This document shows positions 1 to 6,371 of a stretch of DNA of 7,422 nucleotides, piece by piece (position 1 is the first letter of the stretch; every line of letters starts with the position of its first letter). The stretch is from an uncultured Bacillaceae bacterium (GTDB lineage Bacteria > Bacillota > Bacilli > Caldalkalibacillales > Caldalkalibacillaceae). Where the stretch lies: positions 1-7,422 of the forward strand of contig CALBTX010000230.1 in the NCBI GenBank assembly GCA_937967685.1. The letters run 5' to 3'. A program made the translations under genes and the position numbers. The notes below the pieces were generated by a model. It was not told where the DNA came from. It was given only the letters and a program-made list of their open reading frames with translations, and made no database searches.

Positions 1-490
1 ATTTGACAGCCAATTTCGTTTTGGACATCGCTTTTGCAGTCTCATCCAGGGAAAAACCCTCTATAAACCGCAAATAGATGACCGTTCGGTCATTGATAGA
101 CATTTGTTGTAAACACCGTAAAATTTCCTCCTGTAAATGGTGACTCAACGCTTCGTCTTCAGCAGAAGGAAAGCGAGGGCTCAAGCGATCGATGTCATCG
201 TCTTCGACCAAAACATGTCGGCGCTGCTTTTTCAGTTGACGCAGATGATCAATCACCACTCGGCGGCCGATAGCAAACAACCACGTCTTAAACTGGGATT
301 TTCCTTTAAAACTGGCCAAATGGCGGGCCATTTTAAACATAATGTCCTGAGTGATCTCCTCCGCCTGATGGTAATCACCGATCTGAAGATAGGCGTATTG
401 AAATAATGGCCCAACATAACGGTCATGCAAGGTTCGCCACGCTTCGTCATCTCCGTCCAAGGCCTGTTGGACCAATTTTTCATCTTCCAC
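1..490 (-). CDS. ECF-type RNA polymerase sigma factor (3' end missing at the window edge)
   Basis: An alternative sigma factor that would direct RNA polymerase to a small stress or envelope regulon; the regulon cannot be told from here. The 163 visible codons give a sigma-70 region 2 at about residues 17-85, with the typical stretch AEEITQDIMFKMARHL followed by SFKGKSQFKTWLFAIGRRVV. A charged linker (about 86-115) leads to a region 4 helix-turn-helix from about residue 120, including LDETAKAMSKTKLAVK, which is cut by the left edge. I chose the GTG at 490-488 because AGGTGG (501-496) lies 5 nt upstream, an in-frame stop (526-524) lies just before, and a candidate promoter would start transcription about 20 nt ahead. 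A second in-frame GTG at 499 has a weaker site. The gene is separated from ylbF by a terminator, so it is probably its own unit. An anti-sigma gene may follow to the left, outside the window. Family is firm; subgroup unknown. Confidence 0.9.
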   Translation of the reverse strand, partial: MEDEKLVQQALDGDDEAWRTLHDRYVGPLFQYAYLQIGDYHQAEEITQDIMFKMARHLASFKGKSQFKTWLFAIGRRVVIDHLRQLKKQRRHVLVEDDDIDRLSPRFPSAEDEALSHHLQEEILRCLQQMSINDRTVIYLRFIEGFSLDETAKAMSKTKLAVK

Positions 491-516
491 CTCTTCCACC
501 TCTCTTTCGCTTGCAT

Positions 517-543
517 TAGACGTTCAGTCAATACAAAAGTATC
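517..543 (-). promoter_or_regulatory. Candidate ECF-type (autoregulatory) promoter of the sigma factor gene
   Basis: On the minus strand GATAC (543-539) is followed after exactly 16 nt by CGTC (522-519), continuing as CGTCTAAT. Bacillus ECF sigma factors recognise sites of the form TGAAAC-N16-CGTA/CGTC, and many such genes are preceded by their own site. A start about 8 nt downstream would leave a leader of roughly 20 nt containing the AGGTGG ribosome binding site. The -35 element matches only partly, so autoregulation is an inference. Confidence 0.5.
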
Positions 544-594
544 GGGGAACACCTAGGGAGCTGATGAGAATCCAATTTTCCGGGCGAAAAAACG

Positions 595-626
595 AAAAAT
601 AAAAAGCAGCCCCGATAAGCTGCTTT
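595..626 (-). terminator. Rho-independent terminator after ylbF
   Basis: The 8-bp arms AAAGCAGC (626-619 read on the minus strand) and GCTGCTTT (610-603) flank an 8-nt loop at 611-618. On the minus strand the second arm runs into TTTTTATTTTT and then a further T-rich stretch. The orientation fits the end of the helicase/ylbF transcription unit, about 90 nt after the ylbF stop. On the plus strand the stem is followed by only three T, so termination that way is unlikely. Confidence 0.85.
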
Positions 627-715
627 GACGACCACACCGACCACATCCTTCATTGCGGCCATTTGATGCTACTCATTTGGCTGACTTTAATCGACTGTAG
701 ATATATCGTTGTTCA

Positions 716-1168
716 TTAATTGCCGCAATTGGCACAGCGACCAGAACATCCGCCGCTGCCGCAACCGCCGGCCGCACCCTCATCAAAAAAGGGGTTGCCC
801 GTGGGCACTTTGATCGTTGTCGAAACGGAGTAGGCAATGATTTTACTGATTTCGGCCAGCATGGCAGCCAATTCATTCTCCGCGTCCTTAAACCGGGCGA
901 CTTTTTCATTCATATCTAAACTGCGCTTCATTTCGCGCACTTCTCGTCTGATACGTTGATAATCCGGATGGTATTTGCCAAATCGTTCCACGTCTTCGAA
1001 GGACTCTTTTTTCCGGTTAAAATCCCGAATGAGACGTTGAGCCTCAGCATCCTGCTCCATCTCGGCTTTGCACATCCGATAACGTTTCACTTCTTCCGAG
1101 TGGAGAATCAACCGGTTCAATTCGTCTGTCTCTTCCAGAATGGCCTCTAGATCAATGGTCGCGATCAA
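716..1168 (-). CDS. ylbF: YlbF/RicF family protein with cysteine-rich tail (Y-complex subunit)
   Basis: Probable RicF subunit of the RicAFT (YmcA-YlbF-YaaT) cytosolic complex. In Bacillus subtilis that complex binds two 4Fe-4S clusters, assists RNase Y in mRNA maturation, and is needed for competence, sporulation and biofilm formation. The 150 residues match the usual length of about 149. A helical Com_YlbF domain spans about residues 8-112, with the highly conserved stretch ERFGKYHPDY (61-70). VPTGNPFFDE (121-130) follows, then a Gly/Cys tail with C136, C141, C145 and C148, plus C33 further upstream. The tail cysteines are the likely cluster ligands. The start is TTG at 1168-1166: GGAGGTGG (1182-1175) lies 6 nt upstream, and the nearby ATG at 1184 is in another frame. 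It begins 35 nt after the helicase-associated gene, probably in the same transcript, and is followed by a terminator. The position next to an XPB helicase differs from the B. subtilis ylb locus. Confidence 0.92.
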   Translation of the reverse strand: MIATIDLEAILEETDELNRLILHSEEVKRYRMCKAEMEQDAEAQRLIRDFNRKKESFEDVERFGKYHPDYQRIRREVREMKRSLDMNEKVARFKDAENELAAMLAEISKIIAYSVSTTIKVPTGNPFFDEGAAGGCGSGGCSGRCANCGN

Positions 1169-1174
1169 GAAGAT

Positions 1175-1182
1175 CCACCTCC
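1175..1182 (-). promoter_or_regulatory. Strong ribosome binding site deciding the TTG start of ylbF
   Basis: GGAGGTGG on the minus strand lies 6 nt before the TTG at 1168-1166. It is close to a perfect complement of the 16S rRNA 3' end, which compensates for the weak start codon. No ATG or GTG in the right frame competes for it. Confidence 0.75.
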
Positions 1183-1191
1183 ATATCCCTC

Positions 1192-1200
1192 ATTGTACCA
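1192..1200 (-). promoter_or_regulatory. Possible extended -10 promoter element for ylbF
   Basis: TGGTACAAT on the minus strand fits an extended -10 (TGn followed by TACAAT, 5 of 6 to TATAAT). It sits in the 35-nt gap between the helicase-associated gene and ylbF. A start about 7 nt further on would give a leader of about 16 nt that still keeps the ribosome binding site. No good -35 is visible at the proper distance. This could be a secondary internal promoter or chance. Confidence 0.25.
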
Positions 1201-1203
1201 TGT

Positions 1204-3177
1204 TTAGTCCAATTCGGGAAACAACAGCTGGAGCCGGACGATATCGGCCAGAACGTGTTTCTTATTCTGCCTGTCCTGAACGGTCCACCGGCCGTTTTCG
1301 ACAAAGGATTGCTCAGGTTGGATACAAATAATGTTTCCCTCTTTGTCTTCCACTTTGAGCAGCAGATCATGTTCAATCGCCTGATTTAAAATGTCTCGCT
1401 TCGTCTTCTCATGATAAGCACCGAAATGTTTGGTCCACATTTCGGGAATCTCTTGCCAGGCGGGGATCGCTTCCGTCAATTCCGGAAAAACGCTTTCTAC
1501 TTTATAGGCCGCCTGACGATCTTCTTCATGCAAAATGAGAACAGGCGGAATGTCCTCCTGCTGACTGTCTTCCTCCTCCCGCGGTAAACTGACTTTCAAT
1601 CCCCGTCCCTCAAAAACGGAACACAGTGCCTCTTTCTGTGAAAGGGGCACGCTGAACGTACGCTCATTCAATTTTTCCAGGCGAAGAGACTGTGCCTCCG
1701 GCCATTGTCTGAAAGCTGCGGCCACATGCGGATCATCGAAGGCGATTAACGTTTGGTCCGTGATGGTGATTTTTTGTTGTGCCCGTTGCAAACCGGACAA
1801 CTTCTGTGTCAATGAGTCTGCCAGCGGGGTGGACAATTGTTCTGCCAACCATGCCAGCCAATCGGCCAGACTCCCCCCATTTTCCAAAAAATGTCGGGTC
1901 CTCTGTTCGGACAAACGAAAGACGAGCATGTGTTCCCAGTTTGGCAGTTCAAACAACTCCGTGATCCGCCAAATCGTGTCGATAGGAATCGATGCGGGCG
2001 CATACAACTCCAGATTCGGTTGAAGCCACATCTTTGCCTCCTGTTCATTATCACTCTGAAAACGCCAGGCTTTCTCACCCCGTTCAGTCTCACCGTAGGC
2101 CAACAGACCGAGAGCAGACAGGGGATCCAGTAATTCCCGTTCGATCTGTTCCTGCATGTCGGGGATGGAAGGGAGGTCATAATGTTCCTCCCAGCGCTCA
2201 ACAAACGAAAGCACATACGTCCAATCTTGTTTCCCCCGCCTGCGGCACGCCTCATACCAATCGAGCATATCCTTCTGGTAACGAGCCAGCCACACAGCGG
2301 AAGGTTTGTAACAGCGGAACCAATAGGTGATAAAAGCGGCACTCAGCTGTTCCCGTGTGGCATCCATCCAGCGGCGGACATGATGCACATCGAGCACGGT
2401 GTGATCTTGGTGCCAGCGAATCAATTTGTGGCGTGTCAAAAAATCCAGCAGCAAAGCCAGATGAGACGAGTACGTGCTGCTGGCGGAAATGGGCAATGAA
2501 CACCGGTCCAAGACCGTTCTGCGCTCTGGTAATTTTTCTTCCCATCGGCGAATGAACCGTTTATGAATCGTTCGCTTTCTTGTTAAGGGCACTTTTCTTT
2601 GCGGCTGATGGCGCCAGTCATCAAGCATCAGCAACAGATCGACATAAACAGGCGGTTTAAGTTCTCCCGCTAGACGCACGTTATCCGTACAAACATCCCC
2701 TTCAGCGAATCCTTTTTCTTTGAGCATGATCCGGTATATTTTCCCAGCGAGATCTTCCGGTAAAAAATAGGCCACTTCCCCCCATTGGCGACGCAAAGTA
2801 TAAAGCAAACCTTTGCGCCTGAGACCGGTTAAACCGAGGCGAAATAAGTTTGGTTTCAATTGACCCGCTTCTTGTTGCAGGTGGCGATAAGTGAGGCAAT
2901 GATCTTCCACTTGAAAAATAAAATAGCGGAGCACATTTTTTTCGTAGGTTGAAAGCATATCGTATAAGATGTGCAACCGCGTATCGTCCAGAAGAACTTC
3001 CGCCAACTGATCGCGCAACCGCTGGGCGTTGTCCCCGTCCTGAACAGCGGCAGCACTTCGTGCATCACTGCCTGACCGGGAGTGGCCATCTGTCGACAGA
3101 AAGCGGGTCACTTCTTTCAGCAGGGCTGAAAGCACAGGCTTGGACAAGTCGGCAAGCACATCAGCCACATTTCGCAT
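1204..3177 (-). CDS. XPB-partner protein with helicase-associated (Helicase_C_3-like) domain
   Basis: A large cytosolic protein of the family encoded beside bacterial XPB helicases (Rv0862c beside Rv0861c in Mycobacterium, as I recall). It has no helicase motifs: I find no GKT or DExH. Residues about 55-150 look like winged-helix material (LSTYEKNVLRYFIFQ, then GLTGLRRKGLLYTLRR). Residues about 384-475 carry the helicase-associated domain, recognisable from WLQPNLELYAPASIPI and FELPNWEHMLVFRLSEQRT. The last 65 residues (DILNQAIEHDLLLKVEDKEG, then WTVQDRQNKKHVLADIV) resemble a WYL-like module; that is inference. ATG at 3177 follows the XPB stop by 13 nt, and its site AGGTG (3190-3186) directly abuts that stop codon, which suggests translational coupling. 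The biochemical role is unproven; the likeliest is loading or guiding XPB on damaged DNA or stalled transcription complexes. Family membership is fairly sure, function is not. Confidence 0.85.
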   Translation of the reverse strand: MRNVADVLADLSKPVLSALLKEVTRFLSTDGHSRSGSDARSAAAVQDGDNAQRLRDQLAEVLLDDTRLHILYDMLSTYEKNVLRYFIFQVEDHCLTYRHLQQEAGQLKPNLFRLGLTGLRRKGLLYTLRRQWGEVAYFLPEDLAGKIYRIMLKEKGFAEGDVCTDNVRLAGELKPPVYVDLLLMLDDWRHQPQRKVPLTRKRTIHKRFIRRWEEKLPERRTVLDRCSLPISASSTYSSHLALLLDFLTRHKLIRWHQDHTVLDVHHVRRWMDATREQLSAAFITYWFRCYKPSAVWLARYQKDMLDWYEACRRRGKQDWTYVLSFVERWEEHYDLPSIPDMQEQIERELLDPLSALGLLAYGETERGEKAWRFQSDNEQEAKMWLQPNLELYAPASIPIDTIWRITELFELPNWEHMLVFRLSEQRTRHFLENGGSLADWLAWLAEQLSTPLADSLTQKLSGLQRAQQKITITDQTLIAFDDPHVAAAFRQWPEAQSLRLEKLNERTFSVPLSQKEALCSVFEGRGLKVSLPREEEDSQQEDIPPVLILHEEDRQAAYKVESVFPELTEAIPAWQEIPEMWTKHFGAYHEKTKRDILNQAIEHDLLLKVEDKEGNIICIQPEQSFVENGRWTVQDRQNKKHVLADIVRLQLLFPELD

Positions 3178-3190
3178 GGTGCAAACACCT

Positions 3191-4885
3191 CTAACTCTCC
3201 ATCAATTGATAACGGTAACCTTGTTCCACCAGAAAGAGCTGTCTTTTGGCCGCATACTCCTCGTCTTCCGAATCTTTGGTGACAATGTGGTAAAAATAAG
3301 CTTCATTTTCTCCTTCTTTCGGTCTTAAGATGCGTCCCAGTCTTTGCGCTTCTTCCTGTCTGGAACCGAATGCGCCCGAAATTTGAATGGCCACTTCGGC
3401 ATCGGGTAAATCGATAGCAAAGTTGGCCACTTTGGAGACGGCCAAGACGGGAATATCCCCTTGACGAAAGCGTTCAAACAATACTTCCCGTTTTTCCTGT
3501 TTCATTTTACCCGTGATCACCGGAATGTCCAGCAGCATCCCCAGCGCTTCCAATTGGCGAACATACTGTCCGATGATCAGCACGGCAGCCCCTTCATGTT
3601 TGGCCAACAGTTGCTTGACGATCTCCACCTTGTGCGGATTTTCTTGCGCCAATCTCATTCGCTGCCGTTTAGGCAAGGTGTAATATCGCTGTCTCAAAGC
3701 GTCGTCAAAATCCACCTTGACTTCTGTACAAAACGCCGTGGCGATGAACCCTTCGGATTCGAGTTTTTTCCAGGGCAAGTCATATCTTTTGGGACCGATT
3801 AAACTGAACACATCTTCCGCTCTGCCGTCTTCCCTGACTAAAGTGGCCGTCAAACCCAACCGGCGGGTCGACTGTATGGAGGCGGTGGCTCGAAAGACCG
3901 GCGCCGGCAAAAGATGAACTTCATCATAAATAATCAGTCCCCAGTTCCGTTTTTGAAACAAGTGCATGTGCACAAACGCATCCGTTGGACTGGCCCTATG
4001 GGTCAGCACCTGATAGGTGGCAATCGTCACCGGGCGGATTTGTTTCAGCTCGCCCGTGTACTCTCCTATAAGTTCAGCGGAAAGATCCGTTTTTTCAAGC
4101 AGTTCCCGTTTCCATTGTTTCACCGCTGTCACATTGGGCGTTAAAATGAGCGCGGCGCATTGTTGATCGATGATGGCCGCCAGACCGATCACCGTTTTTC
4201 CTGCACCGCAAGGCAGCACAAGCACGCCGTGTCCGCCGGCGAGCGCCCCTTTGCCTTGAAAAGCATCAAGCGCTTCACGTTGGTATGGACGCAGTTGAAA
4301 CGGCCGGCCGTTCGGCAAAGTATGTCGGAAAGAGAGGGTCAGTTGATCTCCGTCTCGGTAACCTGCTTCATCTTGCACCGGGTAACCGAGGCGAATACAT
4401 TGCTGTTTCAAATCTCCCCTGTGTTCCGGCCGAACGTTCACGGCCCAGAAGCGCTTCCCTGTTTCAGTCGTCGCAAAAATGTCCCCGTCGAAAAAACCGG
4501 TCAGCGCCGGATAACGGGTTAACTCATCCAACGCGCCTTTTTCGCGGGAGACCAGCAACAGTTCGCCGTCCGCCCCCCTCGTTAACTGATAGCGCCCAAG
4601 TTGACTCATTTCTTCCACAATAGACTGTTGTACTGCATATGCTATAGGGAATTTGGCATACTGGTGAAGAACGCGCAAAACCTGTTCGGAACTCCAACCG
4701 CTTGCCGCCGCGTTCCATAAAGATAATGGCGTCAATCGATACGTATGGATATATTCCGGGCTTTTAACAAGCTCGGCAAAACCGTGCAGCCGTTCGCGAA
4801 CTTCAGCATATAACGGATGATTGACTTCCAAATACACCGTCCGGTCACTTTGGACAACTAAAGGGCGCTCCGGATCGTAATCCAT
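3191..4885 (-). CDS. XPB/ERCC3-type DNA repair helicase (superfamily 2)
   Basis: ATP-dependent 3'-5' DNA translocase of the XPB family, the bacterial relative of the eukaryotic TFIIH/nucleotide excision repair subunit. Visible in order: an N-terminal domain (1-100) with PLVVQSDRTVYLEVNHPLYA and HTYRLTPLSLWNAAASGW, closely like mycobacterial XPB; a Q-like LRPYQREALDAF (198-209); Walker A CGAGKT (226-231); motif Ia LILTPN (246-251); DEVH box (321-324); TAT (346-348) followed at once by the XPB hallmark RED (351-353); motif V VANFAIDLP (486-494); and motif VI QRLGRILRP (514-522). All catalytic residues are intact, and 564 residues is normal for a bacterial XPB. ATG at 4885 has AAGGAG (4899-4894) 8 nt upstream. 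It is probably the first gene of the unit with the partner protein and ylbF, and is divergent from the PrcB-like gene. No nuclease gene is next to it, unlike the archaeal XPB-Bax1 pair. Confidence 0.95.
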   Translation of the reverse strand: MDYDPERPLVVQSDRTVYLEVNHPLYAEVRERLHGFAELVKSPEYIHTYRLTPLSLWNAAASGWSSEQVLRVLHQYAKFPIAYAVQQSIVEEMSQLGRYQLTRGADGELLLVSREKGALDELTRYPALTGFFDGDIFATTETGKRFWAVNVRPEHRGDLKQQCIRLGYPVQDEAGYRDGDQLTLSFRHTLPNGRPFQLRPYQREALDAFQGKGALAGGHGVLVLPCGAGKTVIGLAAIIDQQCAALILTPNVTAVKQWKRELLEKTDLSAELIGEYTGELKQIRPVTIATYQVLTHRASPTDAFVHMHLFQKRNWGLIIYDEVHLLPAPVFRATASIQSTRRLGLTATLVREDGRAEDVFSLIGPKRYDLPWKKLESEGFIATAFCTEVKVDFDDALRQRYYTLPKRQRMRLAQENPHKVEIVKQLLAKHEGAAVLIIGQYVRQLEALGMLLDIPVITGKMKQEKREVLFERFRQGDIPVLAVSKVANFAIDLPDAEVAIQISGAFGSRQEEAQRLGRILRPKEGENEAYFYHIVTKDSEDEEYAAKRQLFLVEQGYRYQLMES

Positions 4886-4914
4886 GACTTAAACTCCTTC
4901 ACTCATTTAATGTT

Positions 4915-4920
4915 ATTATA
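4915..4920 (-). promoter_or_regulatory. Candidate -10 box of the XPB operon
   Basis: A perfect TATAAT on the minus strand lies 30 nt upstream of the XPB start codon, in an A/T-rich stretch. It would give a leader of about 22 nt containing the AAGGAG site. No convincing -35 hexamer is seen 16-18 nt further upstream (TGAATG at best), so strength or activator need cannot be judged. Confidence 0.4.
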
Positions 4921-4982
4921 GCTTAAATAAACGCTCTCATTCACAGCGGGGAACGGATGCTCGTTTTACTGACGTTCAAGTC

Positions 4983-5010
4983 TTGCGGATGCTTATGCCA
5001 AATGTATCAT
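4983..5010 (+). promoter_or_regulatory. Candidate sigma-A promoter of the PrcB-like gene
   Basis: TTGCGG (4983-4988, 3 of 6 to the -35 consensus), a 16-nt spacer, then TATCAT (5005-5010, 5 of 6 to the -10 consensus). The start codon at 5057 would follow a leader of about 40 nt. The match is moderate. The rest of the 171-bp intergenic region holds only the opposing XPB promoter candidate. Confidence 0.3.
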
Positions 5011-5056
5011 CAGCTAGGTTTGCAGGCCATCATTGATTGAAAAGGAGACGTGTCAA

Positions 5057-5386
5057 ATGATGACGCTTGATCTTGTCACGACTTATTCCGGGACGATTAA
5101 AAACAGACTGGAGAAGATCAAAAAAAGAGGGGGAACGGAAACGTTTACCGACAGCAAATATACGTATGTTCTGCTTGCTACAGGTGAACGTCCGACGGGG
5201 GGTTACGGCATTGAAGTGGTCGATGCCAAAGAAGTGCACCTAGAAAGCGGGAGTTATATCCAGATCACGGCCAAAGAAATTCGACCCAAACCGGGAGATG
5301 TGCTCATCCAAGTACTGACGTACCCGACAGCGGTGTACCGCCTGCCGAAAACGCACCTTCCGGTCAAGGTCAAATGGGTTCATTAA
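5057..5386 (+). CDS. Small cytosolic protein with PrcB C-terminal-like domain
   Basis: A 109-residue protein whose residues about 36-97 match the PrcB_C pattern: TGGYGIEV (47-54), a beta-rich YIQITAKEIRPKPGDVL (67-83), then QVLTYPTAVYRLPK (85-98). PrcB is known from an oral spirochaete (Treponema) as a partner of a surface protease complex. That protein is exported, whereas this one has no signal peptide or membrane segment, so the name should not be taken as a function. ATG at 5057 is chosen because AAGGAG (5042-5047) lies 9 nt upstream. An in-frame TTG at 5033 lies before that site and is unlikely; a second ATG follows at 5060. It is the only plus-strand gene here, divergent from XPB and convergent with pheA, whose stop codon it overlaps. 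Fold assignment is fairly good; role is unknown. Confidence 0.8.
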   Translation: MMTLDLVTTYSGTIKNRLEKIKKRGGTETFTDSKYTYVLLATGERPTGGYGIEVVDAKEVHLESGSYIQITAKEIRPKPGDVLIQVLTYPTAVYRLPKTHLPVKVKWVH

Positions 5387-6264
5387 TCACGAACAAACAA
5401 CGATTTCTGGTTGGTCATATAAGACGGATAACTGCCTAAGAGACGCACTTGACAACCGAGTGCTTCCAGCTCGGCCATCGCCCCCGGCAACAGCACGCCA
5501 TCCATTAATTGATCAACATCAATAAAAAAATAATAGTTTCCCAGTTTCTTTTTCGTCGGCCGAGATTCAATGCGGGTCAAATTAATTTTGCGCCAGGCAA
5601 AAGCGGCCAGCACTTGATGCAAGGTACCCGCCCCCTGATTTTCAGGCAAAGTCACCATCAAGGTTGTCTTATGTTCTCCGCTTTCGGGAAGCTCCAGCGC
5701 ATTCCCGCATAGCACAAAACGGGTGATGTTGTTTTCGTAATCTTGAATACAGCTTTCAACTTCAATCAGGCCATACAAATCCCGGGCTGAGCGGGAGCCG
5801 ATGGCGGCATACGGTTTGTCTTCATTTTCCCTTACGGTTTGGCAGGCATTGGCCGTGCTTTTCGTTTCCACGATTTGGACGTGCGGCAAATTTTTTTTGA
5901 TGTACCGGCGGCATTGAGCAATCGCCTGGGGATGGGAAAACAGTTTTTCAATTTGATGCAGCTGTAGACCTTCCTGGCGGACGTATAACGTTTGGGAAAT
6001 AGGGACATTCACTTCCGCTTGGATGGGCAAATCCACTTCATGGGCGAGCATATCCAGCGTCAAGTTGACGGAACCTTCGATCGAGTTTTCGATGGGCACC
6101 ACGCAGGCATCTGCCGTTTGTTCATCGGTGGCCCATAAACAATCCGATATTGAAGGATATGGCATTAACTCAATCCCCGGATCATTATCAAACAGAAAGT
6201 CAGCCGCTTCCTCGGTATACGTTCCGCGGGGCCCCAGATAAGCGATTTTCTTTTTCTTGATCAT
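5383..6264 (-). CDS. pheA: Prephenate dehydratase with C-terminal ACT domain
   Basis: Converts prephenate to phenylpyruvate, the step committing chorismate-derived carbon to phenylalanine, in the cytosol. The catalytic domain (about 1-185) shows YLGPRGTYTEEAA (9-21), VPIENSIEGSV (56-66), FSHPQAIAQCRRY (109-121) and the catalytic TRF (181-183). The ACT regulatory domain (about 198-280) has the phenylalanine-binding ESRP (233-236) and a GTLH (213-216) where Bacillus enzymes usually read GALH, as I recall. Length 293 is close to the B. subtilis protein (about 285). ATG at 6264 is chosen because AGGAG lies 7 nt upstream and the promoter at 6330-6302 starts transcripts downstream of the next in-frame ATG (6330). 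That ATG would add 22 unconserved residues. It lies 107 nt after thrB and ends inside a TTAA shared with the convergent gene. No chorismate mutase domain is fused. Confidence 0.96.
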   Translation of the reverse strand: MIKKKKIAYLGPRGTYTEEAADFLFDNDPGIELMPYPSISDCLWATDEQTADACVVPIENSIEGSVNLTLDMLAHEVDLPIQAEVNVPISQTLYVRQEGLQLHQIEKLFSHPQAIAQCRRYIKKNLPHVQIVETKSTANACQTVRENEDKPYAAIGSRSARDLYGLIEVESCIQDYENNITRFVLCGNALELPESGEHKTTLMVTLPENQGAGTLHQVLAAFAWRKINLTRIESRPTKKKLGNYYFFIDVDQLMDGVLLPGAMAELEALGCQVRLLGSYPSYMTNQKSLFVRD

Positions 6265-6301
6265 CTTGAAACTCCTATCCGCATTTTGTTCAATAACGGA
6301 T

Positions 6302-6330
6302 ATTATGTCATGTTTAAGCTCATCATTCAA
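6302..6330 (-). promoter_or_regulatory. Sigma-A promoter of pheA with extended -10
   Basis: TTGAAT (6330-6325), a 17-nt spacer and CATAAT (6307-6302), preceded by TGA so that it reads as an extended -10 (TGn). Four of six bases match the -35 consensus and five of six the -10. Transcription would start near 6295, giving a leader of about 30 nt that includes the AGGAG site. No T-box or attenuator fits in so short a leader, which suggests that control acts at the enzyme or at the promoter. Confidence 0.65.
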
Positions 6331-6371
6331 GTCAATTTCATACCATTTTGAAAAAATATCGGTTTGCTCCC

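Noticed and set aside
253..552. 99-codon minus-strand open frame beginning with ATG
   Set aside because: It lies in a different frame over the ECF sigma gene, whose frame gives clear region 2 and region 4 sequence; the translation of this one is Trp/Arg-rich and unlike any family.
673..909. 78-codon minus-strand open frame overlapping the ylbF 3' end
   Set aside because: It is out of frame with YlbF, rich in Arg and Pro, and has no sensible ribosome binding site; YlbF explains the region.
1809..2342. 177-codon minus-strand open frame inside the helicase-associated gene
   Set aside because: It is a frame shadow of the 657-residue protein, with unbalanced Arg/Cys/Trp composition and no recognisable domain.
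5033..5056. TTG start upstream of the PrcB-like gene
   Set aside because: The AAGGAG site lies downstream of it and is well spaced for the ATG at 5057.
5448..5466. Hairpin CCGAG/CTCGG as terminator of the PrcB-like gene
   Set aside because: The stem is short, lies inside the pheA coding sequence and is not followed by a T run.
6265..6330. N-terminal extension of PheA from ATG 6330
   Set aside because: It has no good ribosome binding site, overlaps the pheA promoter, and adds residues absent from the family.
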